A DNA stretch of 64,000 nucleotides from Azorinus chamasolen. Lineage: Eukaryota; Mollusca; Bivalvia; Cardiida; Solecurtidae. The stretch spans positions 25,159,834-25,223,833 of the forward strand of contig OY755238.1 in NCBI GenBank assembly GCA_963576725.1, given 5' to 3'. Below, one piece after another: positions 35,899-44,412 of this stretch. Both the position numbers and the translations under genes were made by a program. Below the pieces are notes generated by a model, which saw nothing but the letters and a program-made list of their open reading frames with translations, had not been told where the DNA came from and searched no databases. The stretch's first letter is position 1; every line of letters begins with the position of its first letter.

Positions 35899-37242
35899 AT
35901 GGCTGAAGGTGGAATTGATTATAATGAACCAGATTATCATAAAGACTCTGAAAAAGATGTTCATAATGATGATAATGATATGATTGCAGATGATGAATTT
36001 AACAGAACCATACAAAACCAATCCGCTCATATTGAAGATATTAATGATGTAGATACAAGAACACAATTAATAGTGGAACAGAAACAATCAATAGTTAAAA
36101 GATATTACGAGATGATAAAAGAAAAATATGGATTAGACCCGGTTCGTATAGATATTACAAACTTTGAACTTGGTCCTGATAATAAAACATTATTTTTAAA
36201 GGTTGGAGATAGAGAAATTAGAATCACATCCAAAAGAGGAGATTTTATTGCTTTGAGTGGTATTGCAAAAGATATTGGTGTGGGTGGAACTGATGCAGTT
36301 AGAGATTTATTAAATTTACCAGATTATAACAGTAAAACTAAAAAATTATCTACCAAAGCTGTTGCAGCTTTACAAAATACAAGAGATGAAATTAATAATA
36401 CAGGACAAGAAATTCCAATGCAAGATCTTTCTTCAGAACAAGATGTTCAAAATTTATTAACAACAACAAATAGATCAGAAACTGCTTTGAAAGAAGTAGT
36501 TGAAGAAATAGAAACTGCACCTAAAGAAGTACAAACAGATATAACAAAAAGAGAAGTGGATGGTATTCTTAAAGCAATGACAACAGCAAAAGAAGAGATT
36601 GCAAATCAATTAGCAAAACTGAATGAAACAAATAAACATATAGCAAGAGAAAAAGAAAAATTAGAACAGGCTAAAGAAGATAATAATGAATTTCAAATAG
36701 AAAGGATAAGTAATCGAATAAGAGAATTGGAAGGCGAGAGAAGTGCTAGATTAGAAGCAATTAATATTAATAAAGAAAAAATACGTAGTCAAGTAAATAG
36801 AATAAAAGAAACCATCAATAAAATATTGAGAGAAGACACGACATTAGCTGAAAGAATAAAAACTTTATTCAGGGAACAAGGAATTACGATCGCTAGCGTT
36901 TTAACCGCTTTTGGAATGGTTATTGGTCTTATTGTTGAAACCGTTATACCCGGTGGAGGAGGAGGATCTATAACACCAAAACCACCACCAAAAGGTGATG
37001 GTGTGAAAGATTGGATAAAAAAACAATTAGATAATATTGGAAAATTATTAGCTAAATTAGCCGGTAAAGCAGCAGCGGCATTACCAGGTATAATAGGGGC
37101 TATCGTATCATGGTTATTATCCGCAACAGGTAAAGTTGTTAATTGGCTCGCTAATAATCTATGGGTTTTATTAGTTTTAGTTGTCGGGTTATTATTTACA
37201 GCAGCAAAAGAGTATCTTAACGATAAAAAAATAAAAACGTAA
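35899..37242 (+). CDS. Polinton coiled-coil protein with C-terminal hydrophobic/amphipathic domain
   Basis: 447 aa. An acidic N-terminus (to about 55) precedes a compact region (about 70-150). A long coiled coil follows (about 215-310, rich in Glu/Lys/Arg), then the hydrophobic segment SVLTAFGMVIGLIVETVIPG (about 333-352) with a GGGGG hinge and a Lys/Ala/Gly-rich tail with amphipathic helices and a final membrane-like segment (LWVLLVLVVGLLFTA). I recall such proteins in invertebrate Polintons without assigned function. By analogy with adenovirus protein VI, a capsid-internal membrane-lytic role is possible, but this is inference. It converges with the minus-strand gene at 37217, overlapping 26 bp. 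Confidence 0.75.
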   Translation: MAEGGIDYNEPDYHKDSEKDVHNDDNDMIADDEFNRTIQNQSAHIEDINDVDTRTQLIVEQKQSIVKRYYEMIKEKYGLDPVRIDITNFELGPDNKTLFLKVGDREIRITSKRGDFIALSGIAKDIGVGGTDAVRDLLNLPDYNSKTKKLSTKAVAALQNTRDEINNTGQEIPMQDLSSEQDVQNLLTTTNRSETALKEVVEEIETAPKEVQTDITKREVDGILKAMTTAKEEIANQLAKLNETNKHIAREKEKLEQAKEDNNEFQIERISNRIRELEGERSARLEAININKEKIRSQVNRIKETINKILREDTTLAERIKTLFREQGITIASVLTAFGMVIGLIVETVIPGGGGGSITPKPPPKGDGVKDWIKKQLDNIGKLLAKLAGKAAAALPGIIGAIVSWLLSATGKVVNWLANNLWVLLVLVVGLLFTAAKEYLNDKKIKT

Positions 37243-38593
37243 GACCTACTACTATACTTCCTACTATTATTACCGTTTTATTATCTACATGTTCAATATT
37301 TTTGGAAGTTGATGATTTAGAAACATCTTCCGCTTTAGTCTCTAGCTTTGCCCCGATGTTTTTAATATATGAATTAATTTGAACTGGTTGCGAGCGTTTA
37401 GTCGTTGTTCCTTTCAAATCTACATTTTGTCTCGGTGGAATAGGTTTAATATTAACATCATTATTTAAACCGAGTTCTTGTTGGTCCGTTGCAACAACGA
37501 TTTCATTATTATAATCTTGAATTGTTCCTATTCGTAATTCCATATTACTCGGAGACATATACAAATCTATTCCATATACAAAATCAACTTTACTTTTAGC
37601 ATATTTTAATGTGTTTTGATATCTCGTAATTTGACTCGGTAAATCTAGGGGGCTATTGATAGCATCCTCAACATTTGCTAAGAATTGTTTTTGAGCGTCA
37701 AAAGCAGTTCCTGTTCCAAGTATGTTCGTTCTCGTTTGAGATTGAGAACCGAGGATAGCCCAACAATAGGTTCTTATAGACTCGTTTATACGTTGAACAC
37801 CCGCTTGTGTAAAACCTTTTGATGTATCAAGAATAAAAGTAGTCCAAGCATCTTTAACACCATCATCTTGTTGAAGATAATCTATGTGAACTTTCTTAGG
37901 AGGGTCATAATGACATGATGTAACACCACAATGTCTATCCCCCGGTACTTCAGCTCCGAATGTCATCTTAGTTAAATCAAGAACAGCCACTTTATTATCA
38001 GTAGTATGTTTACTAGAATTATCATGCCTAAAATCTGTTCTTGTCCAGGCTATATGACCGCTAGTATATACATCTCCGAGACCATCACCATTTGGATATA
38101 ACTTTTGTCGCCAGTCTGCGCTAGGATCTACATTAAATTCTTTACATATACGTTCATACGCTTCACGGTCATAACTATTGTTAAAAGCATTCCAGCTTTC
38201 GTCTTGTGGTAGAGCGATACCTAATTCAAAGAGTATCCGTCTTGTTTGATAATAAACATGAAAATTGAAGAAAGAAGAAATCAATGCATCTTTATTTAAT
38301 AAATGATCTTCATAACTTACACCACAACCCGTAGTAGCACACCATATTGCAAAGTTAAGTTGATTTTGATAGAATAAAAACCAGTCTGTGTTCCATCGTT
38401 GTACTATAACATCTGATGCTACGTGCGGTAATTTGTATTTTTTAAATAAATCTAGGAAATTTGCATTGAAACTTTTTCCATCTGCAGTAATAACGATGGA
38501 TTGTTTCGTGAGGGTAATAATCTTTTTATTAAACGCACCTCCATGGATATATTGAGCTTCATTATTGTACTTGAAGGGATTTTTGATTGACAT
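37217..38593 (-). CDS. Polinton membrane-anchored protein of unknown function (458 aa)
   Basis: The ATG at 38593 follows a TTTTAAA-type leader and is divergent from the penton gene, whose start is 34 bp away. The product begins MSIKNPFKYNNEAQYIHGGA, has a long Trp/Tyr-rich globular part with several Cys (WCATTGCG, DRHCGVTSCHYD) and ends in a single membrane anchor (about 438-456) with only a short tail. A tail-anchored or virion-membrane surface protein is plausible. I do not recognise the family and see no protease or glycosidase motif. It is the only virion-region gene on the minus strand, so it may belong to a separate transcription unit. Confidence 0.7.
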   Translation of the reverse strand: MSIKNPFKYNNEAQYIHGGAFNKKIITLTKQSIVITADGKSFNANFLDLFKKYKLPHVASDVIVQRWNTDWFLFYQNQLNFAIWCATTGCGVSYEDHLLNKDALISSFFNFHVYYQTRRILFELGIALPQDESWNAFNNSYDREAYERICKEFNVDPSADWRQKLYPNGDGLGDVYTSGHIAWTRTDFRHDNSSKHTTDNKVAVLDLTKMTFGAEVPGDRHCGVTSCHYDPPKKVHIDYLQQDDGVKDAWTTFILDTSKGFTQAGVQRINESIRTYCWAILGSQSQTRTNILGTGTAFDAQKQFLANVEDAINSPLDLPSQITRYQNTLKYAKSKVDFVYGIDLYMSPSNMELRIGTIQDYNNEIVVATDQQELGLNNDVNIKPIPPRQNVDLKGTTTKRSQPVQINSYIKNIGAKLETKAEDVSKSSTSKNIEHVDNKTVIIVGSIVVGLTFLFFYR

Positions 38594-38627
38594 TTTAAAA
38601 CATTAAAAAAAGCAAACTAAAAAAAAA

Positions 38628-39299
38628 ATGTATCATACAATTTCAAATATTGATAAAACTATTAACTTACAACAATATATTGATAATAGAAATGGAGATA
38701 AATATATTGGATTGAAAAGTATTACGTACGGTGTAGGTTGGTATAATATTGTTAATGAAAGTATACAAAAGGTGGGCGAGAGACCTATTCAAATTCCAGA
38801 TGGTTATTATAGTTTTCAACAATTATCGGATTTTTTAAAAACTTATAATATTACATTAACTGTTAACGAAACGAATGGTATTGCATTTTTAGTTTCTACC
38901 AATGAATTTAAAATAAGTAAAGATTTGAACTTTATATTAGGATTTGGTAAACTGACATTTACCGCTAATGATATACACATCGGTGAGAGAAGTATAGATT
39001 TCGCTATCTATAAATCCTTGTATCTTTATTTGGAACAAGTTAGTACTTATCATAATTATCTTGATGGTATGCCGAGTACCTTGTTAGCGGTTATTCCAGT
39101 TGAGAATAAAGAATTTGGTGAGATAACAACGATGAGACTGGAGAATCCTGAATACAAACTGTTAAATAATGGCTGTATAACTGAATTAAAATTAGAAATA
39201 AGAGATGAAAATAATAAAAAAATAAATAATCATTTACCAATTAATTGTGTTTTAGAGTCAAAACCTCTCGGGTACCCTCAAGCTTCAAAAACTATCTAA
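38628..39299 (+). CDS. mCP: Polinton minor capsid protein (penton-like, single jelly roll)
   Basis: 223 aa. It is predicted to form the pentameric vertex protein of the virion. Family-like features are an N-terminal strand-rich segment ending in GWYNI (about 38-42), a PDGYYSF motif (about 57-63), alternating hydrophobic residues expected of a jelly roll, and the conserved C-terminal strand pair (ELKLEIRDENNKKI, about 186-199) followed by HLPINCVLE. Length suits a single jelly roll. It lies just upstream of the fibre-like and major capsid genes, with a 4-bp gap to the former, which supports a structural role. The assignment rests on motif memory, not a search. Confidence 0.75.
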   Translation: MYHTISNIDKTINLQQYIDNRNGDKYIGLKSITYGVGWYNIVNESIQKVGERPIQIPDGYYSFQQLSDFLKTYNITLTVNETNGIAFLVSTNEFKISKDLNFILGFGKLTFTANDIHIGERSIDFAIYKSLYLYLEQVSTYHNYLDGMPSTLLAVIPVENKEFGEITTMRLENPEYKLLNNGCITELKLEIRDENNKKINNHLPINCVLESKPLGYPQASKTI

Positions 39300-39303
39300 T
39301 AAA

Positions 39304-39921
39304 ATGAGTATATTTGGAACTAAAAAAATAATATATAAAGGTGTTAGTTCTAATAATTCAGAACTTAAAAAAGAAATTAATCATGTGAGGAACGTTTTAG
39401 TTCCAGAGTTGTTAAATAGACAACGTGTTGATAATTTAGCGTTGAAAGAAGAAATTAATAAATTTAGGGGCGTAGTTCCACAAATATATAATAGACAACA
39501 TGTTGATAATTTAGCGTTGAAAGAAGAAATTACTAAATTGAGGGATAGTATTAGTACAAAGAAGACAATAAGCATATGCGCCGAAAGTAAGGGTGCATTA
39601 AAGGATGGAAAAGTATTTAGTTTCGGTAATGCCGGTAGAGAAGAAGGGGTTGGTTATGTGGCGGGAAGGACCGGTTTGATATTGGGGTTAGGATTATCAA
39701 GTAAAAGAACGGACAATGATAATGTAGCCATTGCGGTATCTATTAATGGAATTGAACAACCGAAATATGGTGTGTCTTTAGGTATTTTTCCGAGCGCCGC
39801 GTCACGTTTCGCTATACCGTTACAGATTGAAGCTCTCGACGTAATCAATTTCGTTTCTAAAACAGATAATTCTACGTGTGTTAATACAGTGGCGTCAATG
39901 ATAATTGAATTATCATACTAA
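39304..39921 (+). CDS. fibre-like protein: coiled shaft repeats plus beta-rich head
   Basis: 205 aa. The N-terminal half is a repeated shaft: 25-residue units (LKKEINHVR..., LKEEINKFR..., LKEEITKLR...) joined by NRQRVDN and NRQHVDN. The C-terminal ~115 residues (from about ISICAESKG) are strand-rich with GNAGREEGVGYV, VSINGIEQPKYGVSL and a hydrophobic end (ASMIIELSY), resembling trimeric C1q/TNF-like or fibre-knob folds. Its position between penton and major capsid genes suggests a trimeric receptor-binding fibre set in the penton. Fold and function are inference. The middle 75-bp unit is a near-perfect DNA duplication, so shaft length has changed recently. Confidence 0.65.
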   Translation: MSIFGTKKIIYKGVSSNNSELKKEINHVRNVLVPELLNRQRVDNLALKEEINKFRGVVPQIYNRQHVDNLALKEEITKLRDSISTKKTISICAESKGALKDGKVFSFGNAGREEGVGYVAGRTGLILGLGLSSKRTDNDNVAIAVSINGIEQPKYGVSLGIFPSAASRFAIPLQIEALDVINFVSKTDNSTCVNTVASMIIELSY

Positions 39922-39936
39922 AAAAAACCCTTAAAA

Positions 39937-41202
39937 ATGTCGGCCTACGGAGAAAAATTAAATCCTTACAGAAAAATAAGGGAACCGAGAGGTGTAAAAG
40001 GAATTAGACAGAGCGTTGTAATAACTAATAATCCTTCAACTATTGATCAGAATCAACAGTTATTAGTGAGATTCCCTAACCTAGGGGATAATGATGTTAT
40101 AGTACCCGGAACAGTTAGATTAGCATTTGAAATTGAAATTAAATCTAAGGACGTAAATTCTACTATATATCAAAACTTAGGAAGATCAATAATTAAAAAA
40201 ATGACCATTCGTATAAGCGGAAATGAAGTTATGTCAATCGAAGATAGTGATATTTATCATTGTTATGTTGATTTATGGAAAACGCCTACCGAACGCGCAA
40301 ACATGGCTTATCAAGGTCTTGGTAAAGTAAACATGTTAAAACACAGAGTTGGAGCGGGAAATGCTGGTGCGGACAAAGAAGACGAAGCTATAGCTGACGC
40401 GTATAAAAATAGATTTTGTATTCCGTTAGACTTTGAACTATTAGAAACGCATATGCCATTTTATCAGTCTGGTCTCGGTGATAGACTTGAGTATGAACTT
40501 ACATTCAATTATTATAATAAAGTTATTAACTCAACGGATAAAGATGTGAGTTATAAAATAAGTAATATTTGTTTAGAATTTGATATGGTTTCCGACGCTG
40601 AATTAGCTAGACAAATAAGACAACAAGTTTCTGGTAAAATGGTAATATTATACGATAGAATACTAAGACTTAGAAAAATAATAAAAAATAAATCTGATAC
40701 TTTATGGAATATAAATTTAAATGTTCCAGCGAGAAGTATGAAAGGAATTCTGATGTTGTTCGAAGACCCTGAAAGAACGAACACCGAAACTTATTTCAAT
40801 CCTAAAATAACAAAAGTAGAGATTACCATCGAAGGAGTTCCGAATCAATTATACAGTCAAGGAATGAAAGCTTATCAACAATGGGATGAAATTAATAAAT
40901 TTTTTGCTATGAATTCTAAACGAAATAAAATAACAAATTTAGTTTTAAAAGATACGTTCTTCACTAATACGACATTAGAAAAATATCTTACCAGTAATTA
41001 CGTGTTATGGCTTGATTTACGCGCAGCGGATGATAACTCACTACACGGTTCGGGAAGACGAATTGAGAATGGATCTGAAGGAATTACAATTCAAATAACG
41101 AAAGAAGCAGGAGAAGATGAAACAATAAATGTTTATCTATTTGTTATACAAGACGCACAAATTAATTTTGAAGATGGTAGATTTAAAGAAGTTGTTTATT
41201 AA
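39937..41202 (+). CDS. MCP: Polinton major capsid protein (double jelly roll)
   Basis: 421 aa. It is predicted to form the trimeric hexon-like capsomers. The start ATG follows AAAAACCCTTAAAA, the element's strongest start context. N-terminal motif QNQQLLVRFPNLGDNDVIVPG (about 35-55) and the following VRLAFEIEI strand are typical of Polinton/adinto-type capsid proteins; DIYHCYVDLWKT, HMPFYQSGLGDRLEYELTF and a second strand-rich half (VPARSMKGILMLFEDPERTN) fit two jelly rolls. No stop or frameshift interrupts it. The packaging ATPase starts 25 bp downstream. Together with penton and ATPase it implies the element can, or recently could, form virions. Confidence 0.88.
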   Translation: MSAYGEKLNPYRKIREPRGVKGIRQSVVITNNPSTIDQNQQLLVRFPNLGDNDVIVPGTVRLAFEIEIKSKDVNSTIYQNLGRSIIKKMTIRISGNEVMSIEDSDIYHCYVDLWKTPTERANMAYQGLGKVNMLKHRVGAGNAGADKEDEAIADAYKNRFCIPLDFELLETHMPFYQSGLGDRLEYELTFNYYNKVINSTDKDVSYKISNICLEFDMVSDAELARQIRQQVSGKMVILYDRILRLRKIIKNKSDTLWNINLNVPARSMKGILMLFEDPERTNTETYFNPKITKVEITIEGVPNQLYSQGMKAYQQWDEINKFFAMNSKRNKITNLVLKDTFFTNTTLEKYLTSNYVLWLDLRAADDNSLHGSGRRIENGSEGITIQITKEAGEDETINVYLFVIQDAQINFEDGRFKEVVY

Positions 41203-41226
41203 AAGAATTTTAATTTCACCTAAAAA

Positions 41227-41865
41227 ATGGAGCTTCCGAAATATCCTCATTGCGCTATTATATGTGGACAGACAGGTTGTGGAAAGACCGAGTTTGTACT
41301 TGACCTTTTAGAAAATCAATATTCTAAAATATTCAAATATATAGTTATATTGTGTCCTACTATTCAATGGAACAAGGCTTATAAAAATCGTGAGTGGATT
41401 GGAGATGTTAGGAAACCTAAAAACAAAAATATAATAATTGTTAATCCTATAATTAATGAAGAAGAGAAACTACAAGAATTATTAAGAATGTTCTTTAAAA
41501 AATATGCGGGTCATTCAACATTATACATTATTGATGATTGTAGCGCTACAAAAGAATTAACAAAGAAAAGAGATATGCTTTCCGAATTAGCTTTTTCAGG
41601 GAGACATGCTGAACAATCAGTGTGGGTTATTTCACAGAGATACAATTCTGTTTTAAAAGATTTGAGAGAACAAACAAAATGGTTATGTATGTTCTACACA
41701 AAAGACAGAGATAGTTTTGAAAATTGTCTAAGAGAAAATGACGTTATTCCTACTTTGGAAGAAAGACAAAAAATTAAAGAGGAACTAAAAAAAAAGAAGC
41801 ATCGTAAATTGATATTGAGAACGGATCAACCTACTGGCTATTGGTTAGTCGACCGTTCCACTTGA
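41227..41865 (+). CDS. ATP: genome-packaging ATPase (FtsK/HerA superfamily)
   Basis: 212 aa, predicted to pump DNA into the capsid. Walker A is CGQTGCGKTEF (about 13-23). Walker B is LYIIDDCSA (about 99-107). A sensor-like VWVISQRYNS (about 137-146) follows. Length matches Polinton/A32-type ATPases. The final codons are peculiar: the 44 bases at 41804-41847 recur exactly at 42925-42968. After the shared TTGGTTA the gene ends Val-Asp-Arg-Ser-Thr-stop, while the second copy would read on differently. The C-terminus was therefore probably remodelled by recombination. Catalytic motifs are intact. Confidence 0.92.
   Translation: MELPKYPHCAIICGQTGCGKTEFVLDLLENQYSKIFKYIVILCPTIQWNKAYKNREWIGDVRKPKNKNIIIVNPIINEEEKLQELLRMFFKKYAGHSTLYIIDDCSATKELTKKRDMLSELAFSGRHAEQSVWVISQRYNSVLKDLREQTKWLCMFYTKDRDSFENCLRENDVIPTLEERQKIKEELKKKKHRKLILRTDQPTGYWLVDRST
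41804..41847 (+). repeat. 44-bp direct repeat, copy 1 (inside ATPase 3' end)
   Basis: Runs from GTAAATTGATATTGAGAACG to GCTATTGGTTA. Identical to 42925-42968, with flanks differing on both sides. Confidence 0.98.
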
Positions 41866-41905
41866 ACTCAAGGCGAACTCGATGATTGAAATTTGATTTT
41901 ATAAA

Positions 41906-42829
41906 ATGGGCGTATCTATGAAAGATTTTAAAATTCTTGCAGCAGTTTTAAGTGAAAAATTTCATTTAATAGAGTGTACAATAGGCTGTTTCCCTCCAGA
42001 ACATCCAGGGGCTAGTGCCTTAATTGAAACTCTTCTTCTTGCTTCTGGTGGAAAAGATCCATTCAATGATGAAGAAATTGAATTTGAAATGTGTAAAACT
42101 GAACTTCGTACTGAACTTAAAAATATTATTTTTGAAATAAATAAAAAAGTTGAAGTGGAGGATTATAATTCAGAGCGACCTATTTCTTTGAAAGATTTTA
42201 ATATTATTGCAGAAGTTTTAATTAAAAAATTTCATTTAATAGAGTGTACAATAGGCTATTTCCCTCCAGAACATCCAGGAGCTAAATTCTTAATTGAAAC
42301 TCTTCATTTTGCTTCTGGTGGAAAAGATCCATTAGATGGTGAAGAAATTGAATTTGAAATGAGTAAAACCAAACTTCGTAATAATCTTAAAAATATTATT
42401 TTTGAAACAAATAAAAAAATTGAAGATTATAAAATTATTGCAAAAGTTTTAGTTGAAGAATTTAATTTAATAGATGGGCTTATCCCAAAACATCCAGAGG
42501 CTAAAAACTTAATTAAAACTCTTCTTTTTGTTGCGAGTGAAGAAAATCCATTCAATTATGAAGATTATAAAAAACCTATTTCTTTGAAAGATTTTAAAAT
42601 TCTTGCAAAGATTTTAGATGAAGAATTTTGTTTAGTAGAATGTATATTCGATGAGTCTATCCAAAAACATCTAGAGGCTAAAACCTTAATTGAAACTCTT
42701 CTTTTTGCTGCAGGTATAAAAGATGTTTTTGATAAGAGGTATGAACGTGAATTTCGTACCAACCTTAAAAATATTATTTTTAAAGTAAATGATAAACTTA
42801 AAGAGAAAATATTTGGGGTGGAAGCCTGA
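41906..42829 (+). CDS. four-repeat protein of unknown function
   Basis: 307 aa made of four related modules starting at about residues 5, 95, 173 and 226. Each has a helix pattern SLKDFKILAxVLxEKFHLIE, then a PPEHPGAxxLIETL-like helix. Modules 1, 2 and 4 end with an LKNIIFExNKK helix, and module 3 is shorter. Modules 1 and 2 (offset 270 bp) are close even at DNA level, so the expansion is recent. I see no catalytic motif, signal or membrane segment, and the all-helical pattern suggests a protein-binding repeat. It lies exactly between the two 44-bp ATPase-derived repeats, which marks it as an insertion or recombination product. I do not recognise the family. A captured accessory gene acting on the host is one possibility. 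Confidence 0.7.
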   Translation: MGVSMKDFKILAAVLSEKFHLIECTIGCFPPEHPGASALIETLLLASGGKDPFNDEEIEFEMCKTELRTELKNIIFEINKKVEVEDYNSERPISLKDFNIIAEVLIKKFHLIECTIGYFPPEHPGAKFLIETLHFASGGKDPLDGEEIEFEMSKTKLRNNLKNIIFETNKKIEDYKIIAKVLVEEFNLIDGLIPKHPEAKNLIKTLLFVASEENPFNYEDYKKPISLKDFKILAKILDEEFCLVECIFDESIQKHLEAKTLIETLLFAAGIKDVFDKRYEREFRTNLKNIIFKVNDKLKEKIFGVEA

Positions 42830-43118
42830 TTTTAGTTGGAGTGAAATGGGCACTCCTTTAATCTTTTATTATTTCTAATTTTAAAACTGTCTTAAAAAAA
42901 ATGTCGGTTGATTTTAACGTTTTAGTAAATTGATATTGAGAACGGATCAACCTACTGGCTATTGGTTAAGCATTACTAAAGCATTGTTTAAGCATTACTA
43001 AAGCATTGTTTAAGCATTACTAAAGCATTGTTTAAACATTACTAATTAAAATACTATTGGAACTGAAGGTTTCAAAAAAACTATAATTATTTTTAAACTA
43101 AAAAATAAATTATATAAA
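42830..43118. other. recombination scar and 22-bp tandem repeats in the Polinton
   Basis: At 42901 an ATG in typical start context opens a frame of only ten codons (MSVDFNVLVN), cut off by the duplicated ATPase tail at 42925-42968. Immediately after, a 22-bp unit (TTAAGCATTACTAAAGCATT plus GT) is repeated just over three times to about 43045. This looks like a truncated former gene plus an expanded regulatory motif. Confidence 0.75.
42925..42968 (+). repeat. 44-bp direct repeat, copy 2 (orphan ATPase tail)
   Basis: Exact copy of 41804-41847 outside any long frame, preceded by the truncated ten-codon ORF and followed by the 22-bp tandem repeats. Confidence 0.98.
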
Positions 43119-43598
43119 ATGAATGCCGAAGAATTATTAACCGAAATCGAGCGAGTCCCCTTGAGGTTGCCCCAGGGAGAAGATGTTGAAGAAGAAAAAA
43201 AACGTGAACGATTATCAGCTATTGTAGCTGGTGGTAGTAGTAAACAATATCTTGGAAGAGAGTTACAACTTTCAGACATTGACGCAATGACTTCCGATCA
43301 AATAAAAAAACTATATTGTAGATATGAAGCGAGATTAGGAGCTAGTATGACTAAGACATTAGGTAATTCTTTTATTAATTTATATGTTATAGGTGTTTCT
43401 AAGTTTTTTAATGTTAACCCTCCAAAACTAATACAAGACTTAGAGGAAGATCCTTTTATAAATCACGCTTTGACTAGTTCATGTTGCGAACTGTACTATA
43501 GATATGGAATGTATTTAGCACCTCTTACCGCAATGTTAACAACCGCAAAACATGTTAATCTTACTAATAATGAAGATGATTCTCAAAAAAAGATATAA
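43119..43598 (+). CDS. conserved Polinton protein of unknown function (159 aa)
   Basis: Soluble-looking and acidic at the N-terminus (EELLTEIERVPL, then DVEEEKKRE). The core LYCRYEARLGASMTKTLG (about 66-83), followed by two mildly hydrophobic helices (SFINLYVIGVSKFF; ELYYRYGMYLAPLTAMLTTA), is a pattern I associate with an unnamed protein common in invertebrate Mavericks. There is no enzymatic motif. It starts a cluster of five small + strand genes with gaps of a few to tens of bases; only 3 bp separate it from the next ATG. A virion-assembly role is a guess from position. Confidence 0.65.
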   Translation: MNAEELLTEIERVPLRLPQGEDVEEEKKRERLSAIVAGGSSKQYLGRELQLSDIDAMTSDQIKKLYCRYEARLGASMTKTLGNSFINLYVIGVSKFFNVNPPKLIQDLEEDPFINHALTSSCCELYYRYGMYLAPLTAMLTTAKHVNLTNNEDDSQKKI

Positions 43599-43601
43599 AA
43601 A

Positions 43602-44132
43602 ATGAATAGTGAAGAAAATATTAATAGTGGAGAAAAAATGAATAATGGAGTTCCTCTTGGGGGGAGTAATCTCTTGAAACCCAAAAATCCAAAACGAGTA
43701 GCTGCGGGTAAGAAAGGTGCAGAAGCTAGAAAATTAAAAGCAGAATTAAAAAGAAAAGAAGCAGAACTTTTGAAGAAAGAAAATATGGAACTAAAAATTT
43801 CGACCGAAAAGCTTACGACTGGAAGGAGTTCCCCTTTTGGTTCTTCTTCGAACGCAGACGGAGAGAGTTTGGAAACCTCGAAAACATCAAGACAAATAAC
43901 AAAAGATTCAGATGATGATGCTTTTCAAAATTCAACCGGAGGGAGTTTTAATTCGAAATTAGAAATAACAAAAGATTCAAAAAATTACATACCATTATAT
44001 GTATCAATCGTAGTTGTTGGATTAGGAGTATATTTATTCGTAAAAAGTAAAAACATTCAAGTCAAAAAAGAAAAAGAAAATATATCTTATGAAATAAAGA
44101 AAGAAGAATATAACCCATTTGAATTTAATTAA
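43602..44132 (+). CDS. Polinton basic protein with C-terminal membrane segment (176 aa)
   Basis: The N-terminal third has a strongly basic patch (KPKNPKRVAAGKKGAEARK, about 26-44) and a Lys/Glu coiled helix, then a Ser-rich linker (TTGRSSPFGSSS). A single membrane helix (YIPLYVSIVVVGLGVYLFV, about 128-146) and a short charged tail follow. The basic patch could bind DNA or act as a nuclear signal. Joined to a membrane helix, it suggests a link between core DNA and a virion membrane. That is inference. A start at 43620 or 43638 (MNNGVPLGG) is also possible. Confidence 0.6.
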   Translation: MNSEENINSGEKMNNGVPLGGSNLLKPKNPKRVAAGKKGAEARKLKAELKRKEAELLKKENMELKISTEKLTTGRSSPFGSSSNADGESLETSKTSRQITKDSDDDAFQNSTGGSFNSKLEITKDSKNYIPLYVSIVVVGLGVYLFVKSKNIQVKKEKENISYEIKKEEYNPFEFN

Positions 44133-44163
44133 TTTTCTTTTATCTATATTTTTTCTTTAAAAA

Positions 44164-44394
44164 ATGGCAACAGATGGAAAACAAATAGCAAACATGTTAT
44201 ATCATGCAGGAGTAGAAACTGTATTAACAATTGGATATGCGGAAATAGGCAGAAAACTATTAAAAAGATCAGCACCTAAAGTAGATTTTAATATGGGATA
44301 TATTGGAATGTTAACTATTGATATATTGCTTGCAATGGCAACAAAAGATATGTTGGTTAAACAAGGTATTATTCCAGCTGATATCATGAAGTGA
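44164..44394 (+). CDS. small Polinton membrane protein (76 aa)
   Basis: The start ATG lies in CTTTAAAAAATG. The sequence MATDGKQIANMLYHAGVETV is followed by hydrophobic stretches at about 18-30 and 44-60 (MGYIGMLTIDILLAMA). The same type of small protein is common beside Polinton capsid genes. Function unknown. Confidence 0.6.
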   Translation: MATDGKQIANMLYHAGVETVLTIGYAEIGRKLLKRSAPKVDFNMGYIGMLTIDILLAMATKDMLVKQGIIPADIMK

Positions 44395-44412
44395 TTTTTA
44401 TTTTTTTTAAAA

